Below, piece after piece: positions 52,131 through 61,879 of a stretch of 64,000 nt of DNA. A model generated the notes under the pieces. It saw nothing but the letters and a program-made list of their open reading frames with translations, did no database searches and was not told the origin of the DNA. The position numbers and the translations under genes are program-made. Source of the DNA: Bacillota bacterium (GTDB taxonomy: Bacteria; Bacillota; Clostridia; Acetivibrionales; DSM-1351); NCBI GenBank assembly GCA_023390335.1, contig JAEWCZ010000008.1:37967-101966 (forward strand), given 5' to 3'. Positions within the stretch are counted from its first letter, which is position 1; each line of letters opens with the position of its first letter.

Positions 52131-53456
52131 ATGGTCAAAATAACATTTATGGGAGCCGGTAGCACAATATTCGCAAAAAATGTACTGGGTGATAGCATGT
52201 GTACCGAAGCTTTAGCAAACAGTGAAATACGACTGTATGACATTGCAGGCGATAGACTCAAGGAGTCTCAAATAATGCTGGAGGCAATAAATAAAAATAT
52301 AAACAATGGAAGGGCTAAAATAAAAACCTATTTAGGTGTTGAAAATAGAAAGGAGGCCCTTCGAGATGCGGACTTCGTTATAAATGCCATACAAGTTGGC
52401 GGATATGATCCATGTACGATTGTTGATTTTGAAATTCCCAAAAAGTATGGATTAAGACAGACAATTGCAGATACATTGGGAATTGGCGGAATAATGAGAA
52501 CACTTAGGACAATACCGGTTATGGAGGACTTTGCAAGGGACATGGAAGAAGTTTGCCCAAATGCTTGGTTTTTGAATTATACAAATCCAATGGCCATGTT
52601 GTCCGGATATATGCAAAGATACACTGGGGTAAAAACAGTTGGGTTATGCCACAGTGTACAGGTTTGTTCACAGGATTTGTTGAAAGCCTTGGATATGGAG
52701 GATCGGCTGGATGGAAGAAGAGAACTGATAGCTGGTATAAACCACATGGGGTGGTTGCTTGAAATATATGATAAGAACGGCATTGATCTTTACCCTGAGA
52801 TTAAAAGACGTGCAAAAGAAAAGAACCTAAGTGAGAAACATTATGACATGGTAAGGTATGAGTATATTGATAAGTTAGGGTATTACTGCACTGAATCAAG
52901 TGAACATAATGCTGAATACAATCCCTACTTTATAAAATCCTCATATCCCGAACTTATAGATAAGTTTAACATACCTCTTGATGAATACCCAAGAAGATGT
53001 ATCAATCAGATTGAAGAGTGGAACAAACGCAGGGATGAGTTAATGAGTAATCAGGCTCTAAACCATACCAGATCAAACGAGTATGCATCTTACATTATGG
53101 AGGCCATAGTAACAAATAAACCTTATAAAATCGGTGGAAATGTGATTAATAAAGGTGGTTTGATTGAAAATCTCCCACATGATGCATGTGTTGAAGTACC
53201 TTGTATGGTTGATGGTATGGGCGTTAATCCGTGTAGGGTAGGTCGGTTGCCTGTACAATTGGCAGCAATGAATATGACCAACATTAACGTCCAGCTTCTA
53301 ACTATTGAAGCAGCAGTCACAAAAAAGAAGGAGCATATTTATCATGCAGCTATGCTTGATCCGCATACGTGTGCTGAAATGACTATTGATAACATAGTTA
53401 AAATGGTTGATGAACTAATTGAGGCACATGGTAGTTGGCTTCCAAAATTCAAATAA
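52131..53456 (+). CDS. melA: GH4 alpha-galactosidase
   Basis: 441 residues. GH4 enzymes use NAD+ and Mn2+ in a redox hydrolysis mechanism. KITFMGAGSTIFAKNVLGD is the NAD-binding start. The metal-binding region reads VGLCHSVQ near residue 175 and GINHMGWLLEI follows. IADTLGIGGIMRTLRTIP, YFVTESSEH-like YYCTESSEHNAEY and LDEYPRRC follow the E. coli MelA sequence closely, supporting alpha-galactosidase over 6-phospho-glycosidase. ATG at 52131 after TGGAGG. Releases galactose from melibiose- or galactomannan-type oligosaccharides in the cytoplasm. Confidence 0.93.
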   Translation: MVKITFMGAGSTIFAKNVLGDSMCTEALANSEIRLYDIAGDRLKESQIMLEAINKNINNGRAKIKTYLGVENRKEALRDADFVINAIQVGGYDPCTIVDFEIPKKYGLRQTIADTLGIGGIMRTLRTIPVMEDFARDMEEVCPNAWFLNYTNPMAMLSGYMQRYTGVKTVGLCHSVQVCSQDLLKALDMEDRLDGRRELIAGINHMGWLLEIYDKNGIDLYPEIKRRAKEKNLSEKHYDMVRYEYIDKLGYYCTESSEHNAEYNPYFIKSSYPELIDKFNIPLDEYPRRCINQIEEWNKRRDELMSNQALNHTRSNEYASYIMEAIVTNKPYKIGGNVINKGGLIENLPHDACVEVPCMVDGMGVNPCRVGRLPVQLAAMNMTNINVQLLTIEAAVTKKKEHIYHAAMLDPHTCAEMTIDNIVKMVDELIEAHGSWLPKFK

Positions 53457-53473
53457 TAGCAAAATATAAAAAG

Positions 53474-53510
53474 ATAACTTTAAGCTATAGCTTAGAGTTA
53501 TTTTTTTTTG
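53474..53510 (+). terminator. Terminator after melA
   Basis: ATAACTTTAAGC (53474-53485) pairs with GCTTAGAGTTAT (53490-53501; one mismatch-type pair) followed by nine T. Confidence 0.8.
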
Positions 53511-53638
53511 TCTATTTATTTAAAAAACTGCTATTCAACAATAATTATAATATGAATTAAATTTCTAATTAATACATATATACAGAATAATGTTTTTTTA
53601 TATTTTAATAGCATAAATAAATATTTTGACAAATACTA

Positions 53639-53667
53639 TTGACACAGAATTACATGAATTATATAAT
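53639..53667 (+). promoter_or_regulatory. Consensus promoter of the paaK operon
   Basis: TTGACA (53639-53644), 17 bases, TATAAT (53662-53667), an exact consensus match. About 115 bases of leader separate it from paaK. No known riboswitch was recognised in that leader. Confidence 0.8.
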
Positions 53668-53789
53668 AGCAAACATATAATATTACTTGGAATAAAACAT
53701 CAGAGTGATAAATCAATAAAATTGGTATAGAAAGAGGCATATAGGTTTTATGGTGCCAATAACTGTGGGCAAATCGGGGGTAAGGGAAA

Positions 53790-55106
53790 ATGGGAAAAAA
53801 ATATTGGGTAGAAAAAATTGAAACTATAGACAGAGATGAGCTGGAAGCTTACCAGTTGGAACATGTTAGGTCTCAGATAAAGTTGGCATATGAAAAATCA
53901 CCTTATTACAGGGAGAGCTTTGAGAGAGCAGGGGTCACACCGGATAATATAAAAACTCTGGATGATATAAGAAAATTTCCTATACTGACAAAACACATAA
54001 TTAGAGAGAGACAGAACAAAAAGCCAATATTAGGCGACCTGATAACGGTAGATGAAGAAAAAGTGGTTTTTATATCCTCCTCCAGTGGTTCTACGGGAAA
54101 GCCTACAGCCAGTCCCTTCAGTAAAGTTGATTTCGATGAATTTCAGGAGGTTGAGAGCAGACTATTCTGGCAAGCAGGCATGAGACCAAAGGACAGATAC
54201 ATACATGCACTTAACTTCTCCCTATTTGTTGGAGGGCCGGATGTAATTGGGGCACAGAACCTTGGAGCACTGTGCATATGGGCCGGAACCATTCCTACCG
54301 ACAGGTTGCTGTTCATATTGCAGGAATACCAGCCGAACATAATCTGGACAACACCGTCTTACGCCTGGTATCTGGGAGAAACTGCAAGGGAAAAGGGAAT
54401 AGACATTAAAAAAGACTTATCCATACGGACAATAATAGTTGCGGGAGAACCGGGAGGTTCCATACCTGCAACAAGAAAAGCAATTGAGGACTTATGGGGA
54501 GCAGATGTATATGATTTTTATGGCATCTCAGATATATTTGGGGCGTGTGCTGCGGCATGTGAGTATCATGAAGGACTTCATATTGCGGAGGATCATCTGC
54601 TGGTGGAGGTAGTTGATGAGCACACGGGAGAACCTGTAGCAGAAGGTGAAAGGGGAGAAATGCTTCTTACAACACTAAGAAAAGAAGCCAGACCCATGAT
54701 CCGTTTTAGAACGGGAGACATTGTTACATATACGAATAAGAAATGCAAATGCGGCCGTACCCATAAGAGAATAAACGTAGTTGGTAGGGTTGATGATATG
54801 TTTATTTGCGGCGGTGTGAATGTGTTCCCCAGCGATATAGAATATACCGTGAGAAATATAAAGGATTTAACAGGGGAGTACAGGGTTACTGTACTCACAG
54901 ACAACCACATTACAAAATTCAGTGTAGAGGTTGAAAAAAGATTGGGGTCTAACACCACGGACGATGAGCTTATAAGAATAATTGCCCATGAGCTTAAAAC
55001 CCACCTGGGAATAAAGCCGAAGGAAGTTATTTTACTTCCGGAGGGAGCACTTCCAAGAGCAACCCATAAAGCCAAAAGACTTTTAGACATAAGAACTGAA
55101 AAATAA
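53790..55106 (+). CDS. paaK: Phenylacetate-CoA ligase family enzyme
   Basis: 438 residues, ANL adenylating superfamily. Joins an aryl or similar acid to CoA via an acyl-AMP. The phosphate loop SSSSGSTGKPTASPFS lies near residue 93, YDFYGISDIFGACAAACE near 245, RFRTGDIVTY near 305, and the hinge and catalytic-lysine end (LPRATHKAKRL) close the protein. A CKCGRTHKR zinc-like cluster is typical of PaaK. ATG at 53790. It leads an operon with an aminotransferase and a 2-oxoacid:ferredoxin oxidoreductase, suggesting it activates, or releases, the acid matching an amino acid. Confidence 0.93.
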   Translation: MGKKYWVEKIETIDRDELEAYQLEHVRSQIKLAYEKSPYYRESFERAGVTPDNIKTLDDIRKFPILTKHIIRERQNKKPILGDLITVDEEKVVFISSSSGSTGKPTASPFSKVDFDEFQEVESRLFWQAGMRPKDRYIHALNFSLFVGGPDVIGAQNLGALCIWAGTIPTDRLLFILQEYQPNIIWTTPSYAWYLGETAREKGIDIKKDLSIRTIIVAGEPGGSIPATRKAIEDLWGADVYDFYGISDIFGACAAACEYHEGLHIAEDHLLVEVVDEHTGEPVAEGERGEMLLTTLRKEARPMIRFRTGDIVTYTNKKCKCGRTHKRINVVGRVDDMFICGGVNVFPSDIEYTVRNIKDLTGEYRVTVLTDNHITKFSVEVEKRLGSNTTDDELIRIIAHELKTHLGIKPKEVILLPEGALPRATHKAKRLLDIRTEK

Positions 55107-55148
55107 ATCAGAAAACAAATCCTAGAATAGTGTGTTATGGAGGGAATA

Positions 55149-56306
55149 ATGCCAAAACTAAGTACAAGATTGGACTGGTTTTCAGAATCAATCATTAGAA
55201 AAATGACAAGAATAGCTAACCAATACGGTGCAATAAATCTTTCGCAGGGTTTCCCGGACTTTGATCCTCCGGAGCAATTGATAGAAGCCCTCAAAAAAAC
55301 AGCGGAAGAGGGCCCTCATCAATATGAAATAACATGGGGCTCGCCTCTTTTCAGAGAAGCTGTTGCAAAGAAACAAGAACATTTTATGAATATAAAACTT
55401 AACCCTGACGAGAACATAGTGGTCACATGCGGAAGCACGGAAGCCATGATGGCTGCAATGATGTCAGTTTGCGAAGCAGGCGAAAAGGTTGCGATATTTT
55501 CACCCTTTTATGAGAACTATGCGGCAGATACTGTTCTTTGCGGAGCCAAACCCATATATATTCCTTTGAATCCACCCGAATTTACATTTAATAAGAATGA
55601 ACTGGAAAATGCATTCAAACAGGGTGCAAAGGCGTTAATACTGTGTAACCCTTCAAATCCTCTTGGAAAAGTATTTACAAAGGAAGAACTCATATTTATT
55701 TCGGAATTGGTTACAAAATACGATGCCTTTGTAATAACTGATGAAGTATACGAGCACATAGTGTATGAACCTAGCAAACATGTATATTTTGCTTCATTGC
55801 CCGGTATGTTTGAAAGAACAATTTCCTGCAGTTCTTTGTCGAAAACATATTCAATAACCGGATGGAGGTTGGGATATGTAATCGGCCCTAAAAATGTAAT
55901 AGACAATTGCAAAAAGGTACACGATTTCTTGACAGTTGGTGCTGCAGCTCCATTGCAAAAGGCGGCACTTGTAGGTCTAGCCTTTGGTGATGAATATTAT
56001 AGGGAGTTAGGCAGACTGTACGCCGAGAAAAGAGAGCTTTTTCTAAAGGGTCTGGACTCAATAGGTCTAAAATATCATAAGCCGGAGGGAGCTTACTATG
56101 TAATGGTAGACATAAGCGAATTTGGTATAAAAAGTGATCAGGAGTTTGCTGAAAGAATGGCGAAAAACGTAGGAGTTGCGGCAGTTCCCGGCTCAAGCTT
56201 TTTCAAGAATGATGTCAACAACTATGTAAGATTCCACTTTGCAAAGAAAAAAGAAACTCTGGAAAAGGCCCTTGAACGTCTGCAAGGCATCCGTAAATTC
56301 TTTTAA
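55149..56306 (+). CDS. PLP-dependent class I/II aminotransferase
   Basis: About 385 residues, fold type I. INLSQGFPDFDPPEQL at the N-terminus, VTCGSTEAMMAAM for the phosphate-binding turn, LCNPSNPLGKVF, FVITDEVYEHIVY (Asp), and the Schiff-base lysine in CSSLSKTYSITGWRLGY near residue 232. Closest in style to aspartate/aromatic aminotransferases and kynurenine-oxoglutarate transaminase-like proteins. The start is ATG 55149 after GGAGGG; ATG 55137 overlaps that site. In this operon it would interconvert the amino acid and the 2-oxoacid handled by the oxidoreductase. Confidence 0.92.
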   Translation: MPKLSTRLDWFSESIIRKMTRIANQYGAINLSQGFPDFDPPEQLIEALKKTAEEGPHQYEITWGSPLFREAVAKKQEHFMNIKLNPDENIVVTCGSTEAMMAAMMSVCEAGEKVAIFSPFYENYAADTVLCGAKPIYIPLNPPEFTFNKNELENAFKQGAKALILCNPSNPLGKVFTKEELIFISELVTKYDAFVITDEVYEHIVYEPSKHVYFASLPGMFERTISCSSLSKTYSITGWRLGYVIGPKNVIDNCKKVHDFLTVGAAAPLQKAALVGLAFGDEYYRELGRLYAEKRELFLKGLDSIGLKYHKPEGAYYVMVDISEFGIKSDQEFAERMAKNVGVAAVPGSSFFKNDVNNYVRFHFAKKKETLEKALERLQGIRKFF

Positions 56307-56338
56307 CCTTGGTTGGTAAGCCAAAAGGAGATGTATTT

Positions 56339-56869
56339 ATGATAGAGATAACATTTTTAGGCAGGGGCGGACAGGGTGCATTTACAACATCCAGAATACT
56401 GGGAGCAGCGGCAAGCCTGTATGAAAATAAGTTTGCACTAAGTTTCCCCAGCTTCGGGCCTGAAAGGCGTGGTGCTCCGGTATTTGCATATACAAAAATA
56501 GATACAGTACCTATTAGAAACAGAAGCCAATGCGAATTCAGCGATTATATTGTTGTATTGGATGAAAGTCTTTATGATGAAAGTTTACATAAAAAATTAA
56601 AACTCGACGGAAAAGTAGTTCTCAATACCTCCAAAGAAATGAGTGACCCCAATATTATTGGTTTTGACGCTGACAAAGTTGCCGAGGAATTTCTGGGGGC
56701 TGCTATAACCAATACTGCTATGCTTACAGTACTGGTAGCGAATACCCAGATCATATCAAAAGACAGCCTTTTAGCGGCAATCAAATACGACATGCCGGAG
56801 AGGATAGCGTCAAAGAATCAAAAACTTGCAGAATATATATTCACATGTACAGAGGGAGTGGGATTATGA
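56339..56869 (+). CDS. 2-Oxoacid:ferredoxin oxidoreductase gamma subunit
   Basis: About 176 residues. EITFLGRGGQGAFTTSRILGAAA is the gamma-subunit signature, followed by SFPSFGPERRGAPVFAYTKI, as in pyruvate or 2-oxoisovalerate ferredoxin oxidoreductases. It helps bind CoA in the complex. The start is ATG 56339 after AAGGAGATG; an upstream ATG at 56309 lacks a site. Its TGA stop overlaps the ATG of the delta subunit (ATGA at 56866). Confidence 0.93.
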   Translation: MIEITFLGRGGQGAFTTSRILGAAASLYENKFALSFPSFGPERRGAPVFAYTKIDTVPIRNRSQCEFSDYIVVLDESLYDESLHKKLKLDGKVVLNTSKEMSDPNIIGFDADKVAEEFLGAAITNTAMLTVLVANTQIISKDSLLAAIKYDMPERIASKNQKLAEYIFTCTEGVGL

Positions 56870-57162
56870 GCAGACCAACTGTGAAAACAGACTTCTCCGG
56901 TGAAATACCCAAAGGTACCTATGGACCTGCAATGCATCTCACAGAAACGCTGGAAGGCTGGAGAAATGCAAGACCCGTCATAAACAATAATATTTGCAAT
57001 AATTGTGGTTTATGCTACCTTGTATGTCCCGAGGGAGTAATTTTCAATGAAGAAAACAAAATGGACATAGACTATAGTTTTTGCAAGGGCTGCGGTATTT
57101 GTGCCAAAGAATGTAAAAAGCATGCAATAACAATGGAAAAGGAGGATGCGGCAAATGGGTAA
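56866..57162 (+). CDS. 2-Oxoacid:ferredoxin oxidoreductase delta subunit (2[4Fe-4S])
   Basis: 98 residues. Two ferredoxin motifs, CNNCGLCYLVCPEG and CKGCGICAKECKKH, bind two 4Fe-4S clusters that pass electrons from the TPP site to ferredoxin. The short N-terminus matches the delta subunit of four-subunit POR/VOR enzymes. Start overlaps the gamma stop by four bases. Its end overlaps the alpha gene by eight bases. Confidence 0.94.
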   Translation: MSRPTVKTDFSGEIPKGTYGPAMHLTETLEGWRNARPVINNNICNNCGLCYLVCPEGVIFNEENKMDIDYSFCKGCGICAKECKKHAITMEKEDAANG

Positions 57163-58318
57163 CAAGGTATTTGTATCAGGAAATGAAGCAGTAGCTATCG
57201 GTGTAAAACTTGCAAAGCCAAATGTAATTGCCGCATATCCAATCACGCCGCAAACCATAGTAGTGGAAAGATTGGCTGAAATGGTTGAAAGACAAGAGTT
57301 AAATGCGGAATACATGTACGTTGAGTCGGAGCATTCGGCATTATCAGCAGTAATGGGCGCAAGTGTACTTGGAGCCAGAACCTTTACAGCAACCTCCTCG
57401 CAAGGACTTTTATACATGGCGGAAGTAATGCACTATGCCAGCGGGGGAAGGGTACCTTTAGTAATGATGAATGCCAACAGATCACTGGCCCTTCCCTGGA
57501 GTATATTCGGAGACCAGAGAGATTCCTTGTCGATGTTGGACAGCGGTTGGATACAGGTTTATGTGGAGGATGCGCAAGAAAGTCTGGATATGATAATACA
57601 GGCATATGCGCTGGCTGAACACAAAGATGTATTGACTCCTGTTATGGTAAACCTTGACGGGTTTGTGTTGACCCATACATATGAAGCAATAGAGATTCCC
57701 GAAAAAGAGCAGGTAGACAAATTTCTGCCGGTTTTTGATCTTGAGGGAAAAATGGACTTAGAAAACCCAAGAAATTTATTTTTCTCATCAAGCCCGGCAG
57801 ATAATATACGATTTAAAGTTCAACAACACCAAGCAATGGAGAACTCACGAGAAATAATTGAAAACCTGGATAAACAATACGCCGAAATAACAGGCAGAAG
57901 TTATGGCGGACTGGCCACAGGCTACCGAACAGAAGATGCAGATATCCTACTTTTAACGCTGGGAAGTATTACCGGGCAGGTGAGGGATGTAGTTGATACC
58001 CTCAGAGCACAAGGAGAAAAAGTCGGGGTTGTTAAAATCAGGTTTATGAGACCCTTCCCTGAAAACGAGATACTTCAGCTATGCAGTAATGCAGCTGTCA
58101 TAGGTGTCCTGGAAAAGGATATATCCTTTGGATATCATGGAACAGTCTATACAAATGTTGCTGATGCCCTCAAAAACACAAATAAAAAACTAATTAACTT
58201 CGTAGGCGGTTTGGGTGGGAAGAATATAAGCCAGCAGGATATTGAAGATATGTTTAGTCGTTTGAAAAATATTGATAATACCACAGATACGGTCAATTTT
58301 GTTGGGCTGGAGGTGTAG
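57155..58318 (+). CDS. 2-Oxoacid:ferredoxin oxidoreductase alpha subunit
   Basis: About 387 residues. SGNEAVAIGVKLAKPNVIAAYPITPQT is the pyrimidine-domain opening shared by POR, VOR and KOR alpha subunits. TSSQGLLYMAEVMHYASGGRVPLVMMNANR and the later DADILLLTLGSITGQVRDVVDTL segment (domain II) fit. The start is ATG 57155 after GGAGG. Sequence alone does not separate pyruvate, branched-chain and aryl-pyruvate types; the operon favours an aryl or branched-chain 2-oxoacid. Confidence 0.93.
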   Translation: MGNKVFVSGNEAVAIGVKLAKPNVIAAYPITPQTIVVERLAEMVERQELNAEYMYVESEHSALSAVMGASVLGARTFTATSSQGLLYMAEVMHYASGGRVPLVMMNANRSLALPWSIFGDQRDSLSMLDSGWIQVYVEDAQESLDMIIQAYALAEHKDVLTPVMVNLDGFVLTHTYEAIEIPEKEQVDKFLPVFDLEGKMDLENPRNLFFSSSPADNIRFKVQQHQAMENSREIIENLDKQYAEITGRSYGGLATGYRTEDADILLLTLGSITGQVRDVVDTLRAQGEKVGVVKIRFMRPFPENEILQLCSNAAVIGVLEKDISFGYHGTVYTNVADALKNTNKKLINFVGGLGGKNISQQDIEDMFSRLKNIDNTTDTVNFVGLEV

Positions 58319-58320
58319 AG

Positions 58321-59199
58321 GTGTTAAATAAATTAGATAAGGAAGAATACTTTTACGGACATAAAGGCTGTGGCGGCTGTGGAGGAAGTCTTGCAGTAAG
58401 GCTGGCACTGAAAGTTCTTGGTAAGGACACTTTCGTAGTACTCCCCGCCGGCTGCATGTCTGCAGTTGGATTTGTATATCCGCAACTTTGTTTCGGAGTA
58501 AATGCATTGATATCACCTTTTGCCAGTACTGCAGCCATGCTGTCAGGCATCAGGGCAGCAGCCAAAGCACTAAACATTGAAAATTGTAATGTTGTGGGTT
58601 TTGCGGGGGATGGAGGCACCGCAGATATTGGCCTTCAGGCATTATCCGGCGCAATAGACCGGGGTGACAAAATCATTTATATTTGCTACGACAATGAAGC
58701 ATATATGAATACTGGAGTTCAACAAAGCAGCCTAACACCCTACGGAGCAAGAACAACAACAACGCCTCCCGGTGAGCACATACATGGAAGCGTAAACAGC
58801 AAAAAGAATATGTTTGAAATAGTGGCTGCACACCACCTAAAATATGCCGCAACCGCAAGTATAGCAAATATACCCGACTATATAAAAAAAGTTGAAAAAG
58901 CAAAAAATACTAACGGTACATCATATATACACATCGCTGCACCCTGCCCAACGGGATGGGGGATAGACAGCAGTGAAACTGTAGCGATTGCAAGAGAAGC
59001 AATACAATGCGGACTTTGGTATTTGGCAGAATATGAAGACGGAAAATACAAGCTTAACAAAGAAGTAAAGGAATTCACAAGCATCAGGACATATCTTAAA
59101 AAACAAGCACGTTTCAAGCATTTAACAGACGAGGATATGGAGATAATTCAAAAGCAGAGAGATGAACAAATTAAATTTATAAAGGAACGATACATATAG
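58321..59199 (+). CDS. 2-Oxoacid:ferredoxin oxidoreductase beta subunit (TPP)
   Basis: 292 residues. The N-terminal GHKGCGGCGGSLAVRLAL holds cluster cysteines. The TPP/Mg motif is GFAGDGGTADIGLQALSGAIDRG...YICYDNEAYMNTGVQ near residues 97-137, typical of POR/VOR beta subunits. GTG at 58321, two bases after the alpha stop codon, with GGAGGTG overlapping the alpha end. Completes the gamma-delta-alpha-beta complex. Confidence 0.94.
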   Translation: MLNKLDKEEYFYGHKGCGGCGGSLAVRLALKVLGKDTFVVLPAGCMSAVGFVYPQLCFGVNALISPFASTAAMLSGIRAAAKALNIENCNVVGFAGDGGTADIGLQALSGAIDRGDKIIYICYDNEAYMNTGVQQSSLTPYGARTTTTPPGEHIHGSVNSKKNMFEIVAAHHLKYAATASIANIPDYIKKVEKAKNTNGTSYIHIAAPCPTGWGIDSSETVAIAREAIQCGLWYLAEYEDGKYKLNKEVKEFTSIRTYLKKQARFKHLTDEDMEIIQKQRDEQIKFIKERYI

Positions 59200-59222
59200 A
59201 TTCTTAGAAAAGGGGTGCTTAA

Positions 59223-60104
59223 ATGAAAAAGATAATAAAAGCAGGAATAGCAGTTATTTTAACTTTAGTATTAGGATTAGGTGTCGTAGCGTGCGGCAGT
59301 AAAAATTCTTCCCAAACCTCAGCCGTTTCCCCATCACAGCAGCCGCTGTCCGGGAAAGACAATGTAAAGGATGTAGTGTTTGGAGTAGCACCGGGGCCAT
59401 ATGGGGATATGGTAAAGCTGGCAATACAACCTGAACTTGAGAAAAAGGGATATACCGTTAAATTAATGGAATTCAGTGATTATGTTCAGCCAAACATTGC
59501 ACTGGGAAACGGTGAAATAAACGTAAACCTATTCCAACATACAGTCTATTTAGAAAACTTCGCAAAAGAACATAATCTTGAGCTTAGCCCCGTAATTAGT
59601 GTACCCACCGCTAGCATGGGGATATTCTCAAAAAAATATAAAAAACTTGAAGAATTACCCGATGGAGCAACGGTTACATTGCCAAATGACGTTCCAAATC
59701 TAGCAAGAGCACTAAGATTTCTTGTACAGGTAAAGCTTATAACCTTGAAGCCTGACATCGATTTAACAAAGGCATCTGAAAGAGATATAGCCGAAAATCC
59801 TAAAAAACTTGTTTTTACACCAGCAGAAGCAGCACAGCTTCCAAGAACTCTCGACAGTGCAGACGTAGCAATAATAAACGGTAATTTCGCCATTTCAGCA
59901 GGATTAAAGCTTTCAGATGCTGTCGCCAAAGAAAAGTTGGATGAATCCTATAAAAATGTTATAGCGGTCAAGACTCAAGACAAAGAAACTCAGTTTGTAA
60001 AGGATATAGAAGAAATAGTTAAATCACAGGAATTTAAAAAAGTAATAATAGACGATAAAAATATATTCAAGGATTTTGACTTCCCCCAATGGTTTAACAA
60101 ATAA
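59223..60104 (+). CDS. metQ: MetQ/NlpA-type substrate-binding lipoprotein
   Basis: 293 residues. A lipoprotein signal peptide (KKIIKAGIAVIL...VLGLGVVACG) puts the lipid on the Cys near residue 22; a short Ser/Gln linker follows. The mature part begins DVVFGVAPGPYGDMVKLAIQPELEKKGY and contains VNLFQHTVYLENF, both typical of the NlpA/MetQ family that binds methionine or similar amino acids outside the membrane. Position in an amino-acid/aryl-acid operon, and the lack of a SAM riboswitch, leave open a different ligand. Confidence 0.88.
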   Translation: MKKIIKAGIAVILTLVLGLGVVACGSKNSSQTSAVSPSQQPLSGKDNVKDVVFGVAPGPYGDMVKLAIQPELEKKGYTVKLMEFSDYVQPNIALGNGEINVNLFQHTVYLENFAKEHNLELSPVISVPTASMGIFSKKYKKLEELPDGATVTLPNDVPNLARALRFLVQVKLITLKPDIDLTKASERDIAENPKKLVFTPAEAAQLPRTLDSADVAIINGNFAISAGLKLSDAVAKEKLDESYKNVIAVKTQDKETQFVKDIEEIVKSQEFKKVIIDDKNIFKDFDFPQWFNK

Positions 60105-60132
60105 CTTGATTTAATGTAAAAGGAGGAGTCAT

Positions 60133-61170
60133 ATGATAAGACTTGAAAACGTCAGTGTAGTGTTTAAACAGAAAAAGGAAGAAGATATTGTGGCGGTAAA
60201 GGACGTATCACTGCATATCCACAAAGGAGAGATTATTGGAATAGTTGGCACCAGCGGAGCAGGGAAAAGCAGTCTTATAAGGACTCTTAACGGTCTGCAA
60301 AAACCAACTCATGGCAAGGTCTTTGTGGATGGAGAAGATATAACAAATGCCCGCGGCAAAAACCTGCGGAACATAAGAAGAAAAATAGGAATGATCTTTC
60401 AACATTTCAACCTTATCTCCAGAAAAACAGTAGGAAAGAATATTGAATTTGCATTAAAAATTCAAAATTATCCTAAAGGAGACAGGAGTAAAAGAGTAAA
60501 GGAGCTTCTTCAAATAGTTGGACTATCCGACAAGGAAAATATCTATCCTGCCAATCTTAGCGGAGGACAAAAACAAAGGGTTGCAATAGCAAGAGCATTG
60601 GCTGTTAATCCAAAGGTTCTGCTATGTGATGAGGCTACTTCGGCTTTAGATGTTCAGACAACGGAGGAAATTTTACAACTCCTTAGAAAAATTAACAGAG
60701 AATTTGATATAACAATAGTATTTATAACACATCAATTAGAGATTGCTAAAACCCTATTTGACAGAATAGCTGTTATGAGTCAGGGGGGTGTAATAGAAGA
60801 AAACGACACCTATCAAATATTCGCTGCGCCGACAAATGAAATAACAAAAAGCCTTATAAAGGACAATATAAAGCTGCCTTCTGAAATTGTTGAATCCCTT
60901 GAGAGTGAAATTCTAAAGCTTGTCTACAAGGGAGAAAAGCGCGTAGAACCCATTATATCTTTAGCGAATAAAAAGTTTGATGTTATACTCAATATTCTTC
61001 ACGGGAAAATCGAATATATTAAGGGAAAGCCAATCGGAATACTTTTTGTTACCCTTGAAGGAACTCAGGAGGAGTGTGAAAGGGCAAAGCAGTTTATTGC
61101 TGACAACGTGGAAGAGATAACTACATACTACAACGGGAAGAAAGGAGACACCGCATGGAACATAGCTTAG
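60133..61170 (+). CDS. metN: MetN-type ABC transporter ATPase with NIL domain
   Basis: 345 residues. Walker A GTSGAGKSSLIRTL near residue 40, Q-loop FQHFNLIS, signature LSGGQKQRVAIARAL near 140, Walker B VLLCDEATSALD, and the switch His in FITHQLE. The last 90 residues (from about 255) form a NIL ligand-sensing domain, which in methionine importers causes feedback inhibition. Its reading frame overlaps metI by 16 bases. Confidence 0.93.
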   Translation: MIRLENVSVVFKQKKEEDIVAVKDVSLHIHKGEIIGIVGTSGAGKSSLIRTLNGLQKPTHGKVFVDGEDITNARGKNLRNIRRKIGMIFQHFNLISRKTVGKNIEFALKIQNYPKGDRSKRVKELLQIVGLSDKENIYPANLSGGQKQRVAIARALAVNPKVLLCDEATSALDVQTTEEILQLLRKINREFDITIVFITHQLEIAKTLFDRIAVMSQGGVIEENDTYQIFAAPTNEITKSLIKDNIKLPSEIVESLESEILKLVYKGEKRVEPIISLANKKFDVILNILHGKIEYIKGKPIGILFVTLEGTQEECERAKQFIADNVEEITTYYNGKKGDTAWNIA

Positions 61171-61814
61171 AGTTTTTATCCCAACTGGGAAAGGCATCAA
61201 AAGAAACCTTAATTATGGTTGCTATTGCAACAGTTATTGCCTGCGTATTGGGTTTGTTCTTGGGACTCGTTCTTTACATAACCTCAAGCAACCTGCTTTA
61301 CAAAAACAGGACAGTTAATATCCTTGCAGGCTTTATCATAAACATTATAAGATCCATACCGTTTGTTATTCTCCTGGTACTTTTAGTTCCTGTGACATCA
61401 AAGGTAGTAGGGACTACCATAGGGCCCAAAGCGGCAGCAGTGCCCTTGACAGTTGCATCAATAGCATTTTTTGCAAGGCTTGCAGAAGCTTCCTTTGAAG
61501 AAATTGATAAGGGATTGATAGAGGCTGCATTAGCAATGGGAAGCGGAATAAAGCATATTGTATCGGGTGTATTGTTGGTAGAGGCTCTGCCCTCCTTAAT
61601 TAGAGCATTAACAGTAACTATAATAAGCATCATAGGATATTCGGCAATGGCAGGAACTGTCGGAGGCGGCGGTATTGGCGATTTGGCGGTTAGATTTGGC
61701 TACTATAGATACCAGATGGATGTAATGTTAACAACAGTTATTTTATTAATAATCGTTGTTCAAGCAATACAGGTATCCGGTGAAAAGTTTGCAAAACTAT
61801 TAACAAAAAACTAA
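61155..61814 (+). CDS. metI: MetI-type ABC transporter permease
   Basis: 219 residues with five membrane segments. The EAA loop, EEIDKGLIEAALAMGSG, which contacts the ATPase, lies near residue 115, as in MetI. IRSIPFVILLVLLVP and GTVGGGGIGDLAVRFGYYRY are family features. Starts within the end of metN after AAAGGAG. With MetQ and MetN it completes an amino-acid importer. Confidence 0.93.
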   Translation: MEHSLEFLSQLGKASKETLIMVAIATVIACVLGLFLGLVLYITSSNLLYKNRTVNILAGFIINIIRSIPFVILLVLLVPVTSKVVGTTIGPKAAAVPLTVASIAFFARLAEASFEEIDKGLIEAALAMGSGIKHIVSGVLLVEALPSLIRALTVTIISIIGYSAMAGTVGGGGIGDLAVRFGYYRYQMDVMLTTVILLIIVVQAIQVSGEKFAKLLTKN

Positions 61815-61837
61815 GTATTAGCTTTACAGTAATTAAA

Positions 61838-61879
61838 AAAGGGGTTGTCTATCACACAGGATAGGCAGCTCCTTTATTT
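61838..61879 (+). terminator. Terminator after the metQNI genes
   Basis: AAAGGGGTTGTCTAT (61838-61852) pairs with ATAGGCAGCTCCTTT (61861-61875) with three G-U pairs, followed by ATTTTTATTT. It probably ends the paaK-metI transcript. Confidence 0.8.

Noticed and set aside
53674..53789. Possible riboswitch in the paaK leader (GGCA...TGCC hairpin)
   Set aside because: The stem is short and no conserved riboswitch core could be recognised; left as an unassigned leader.
59200..59222. SAM riboswitch expected before metQNI
   Set aside because: Only 23 bases separate metQ from the oxidoreductase gene, and no S-box or T-box elements are present.
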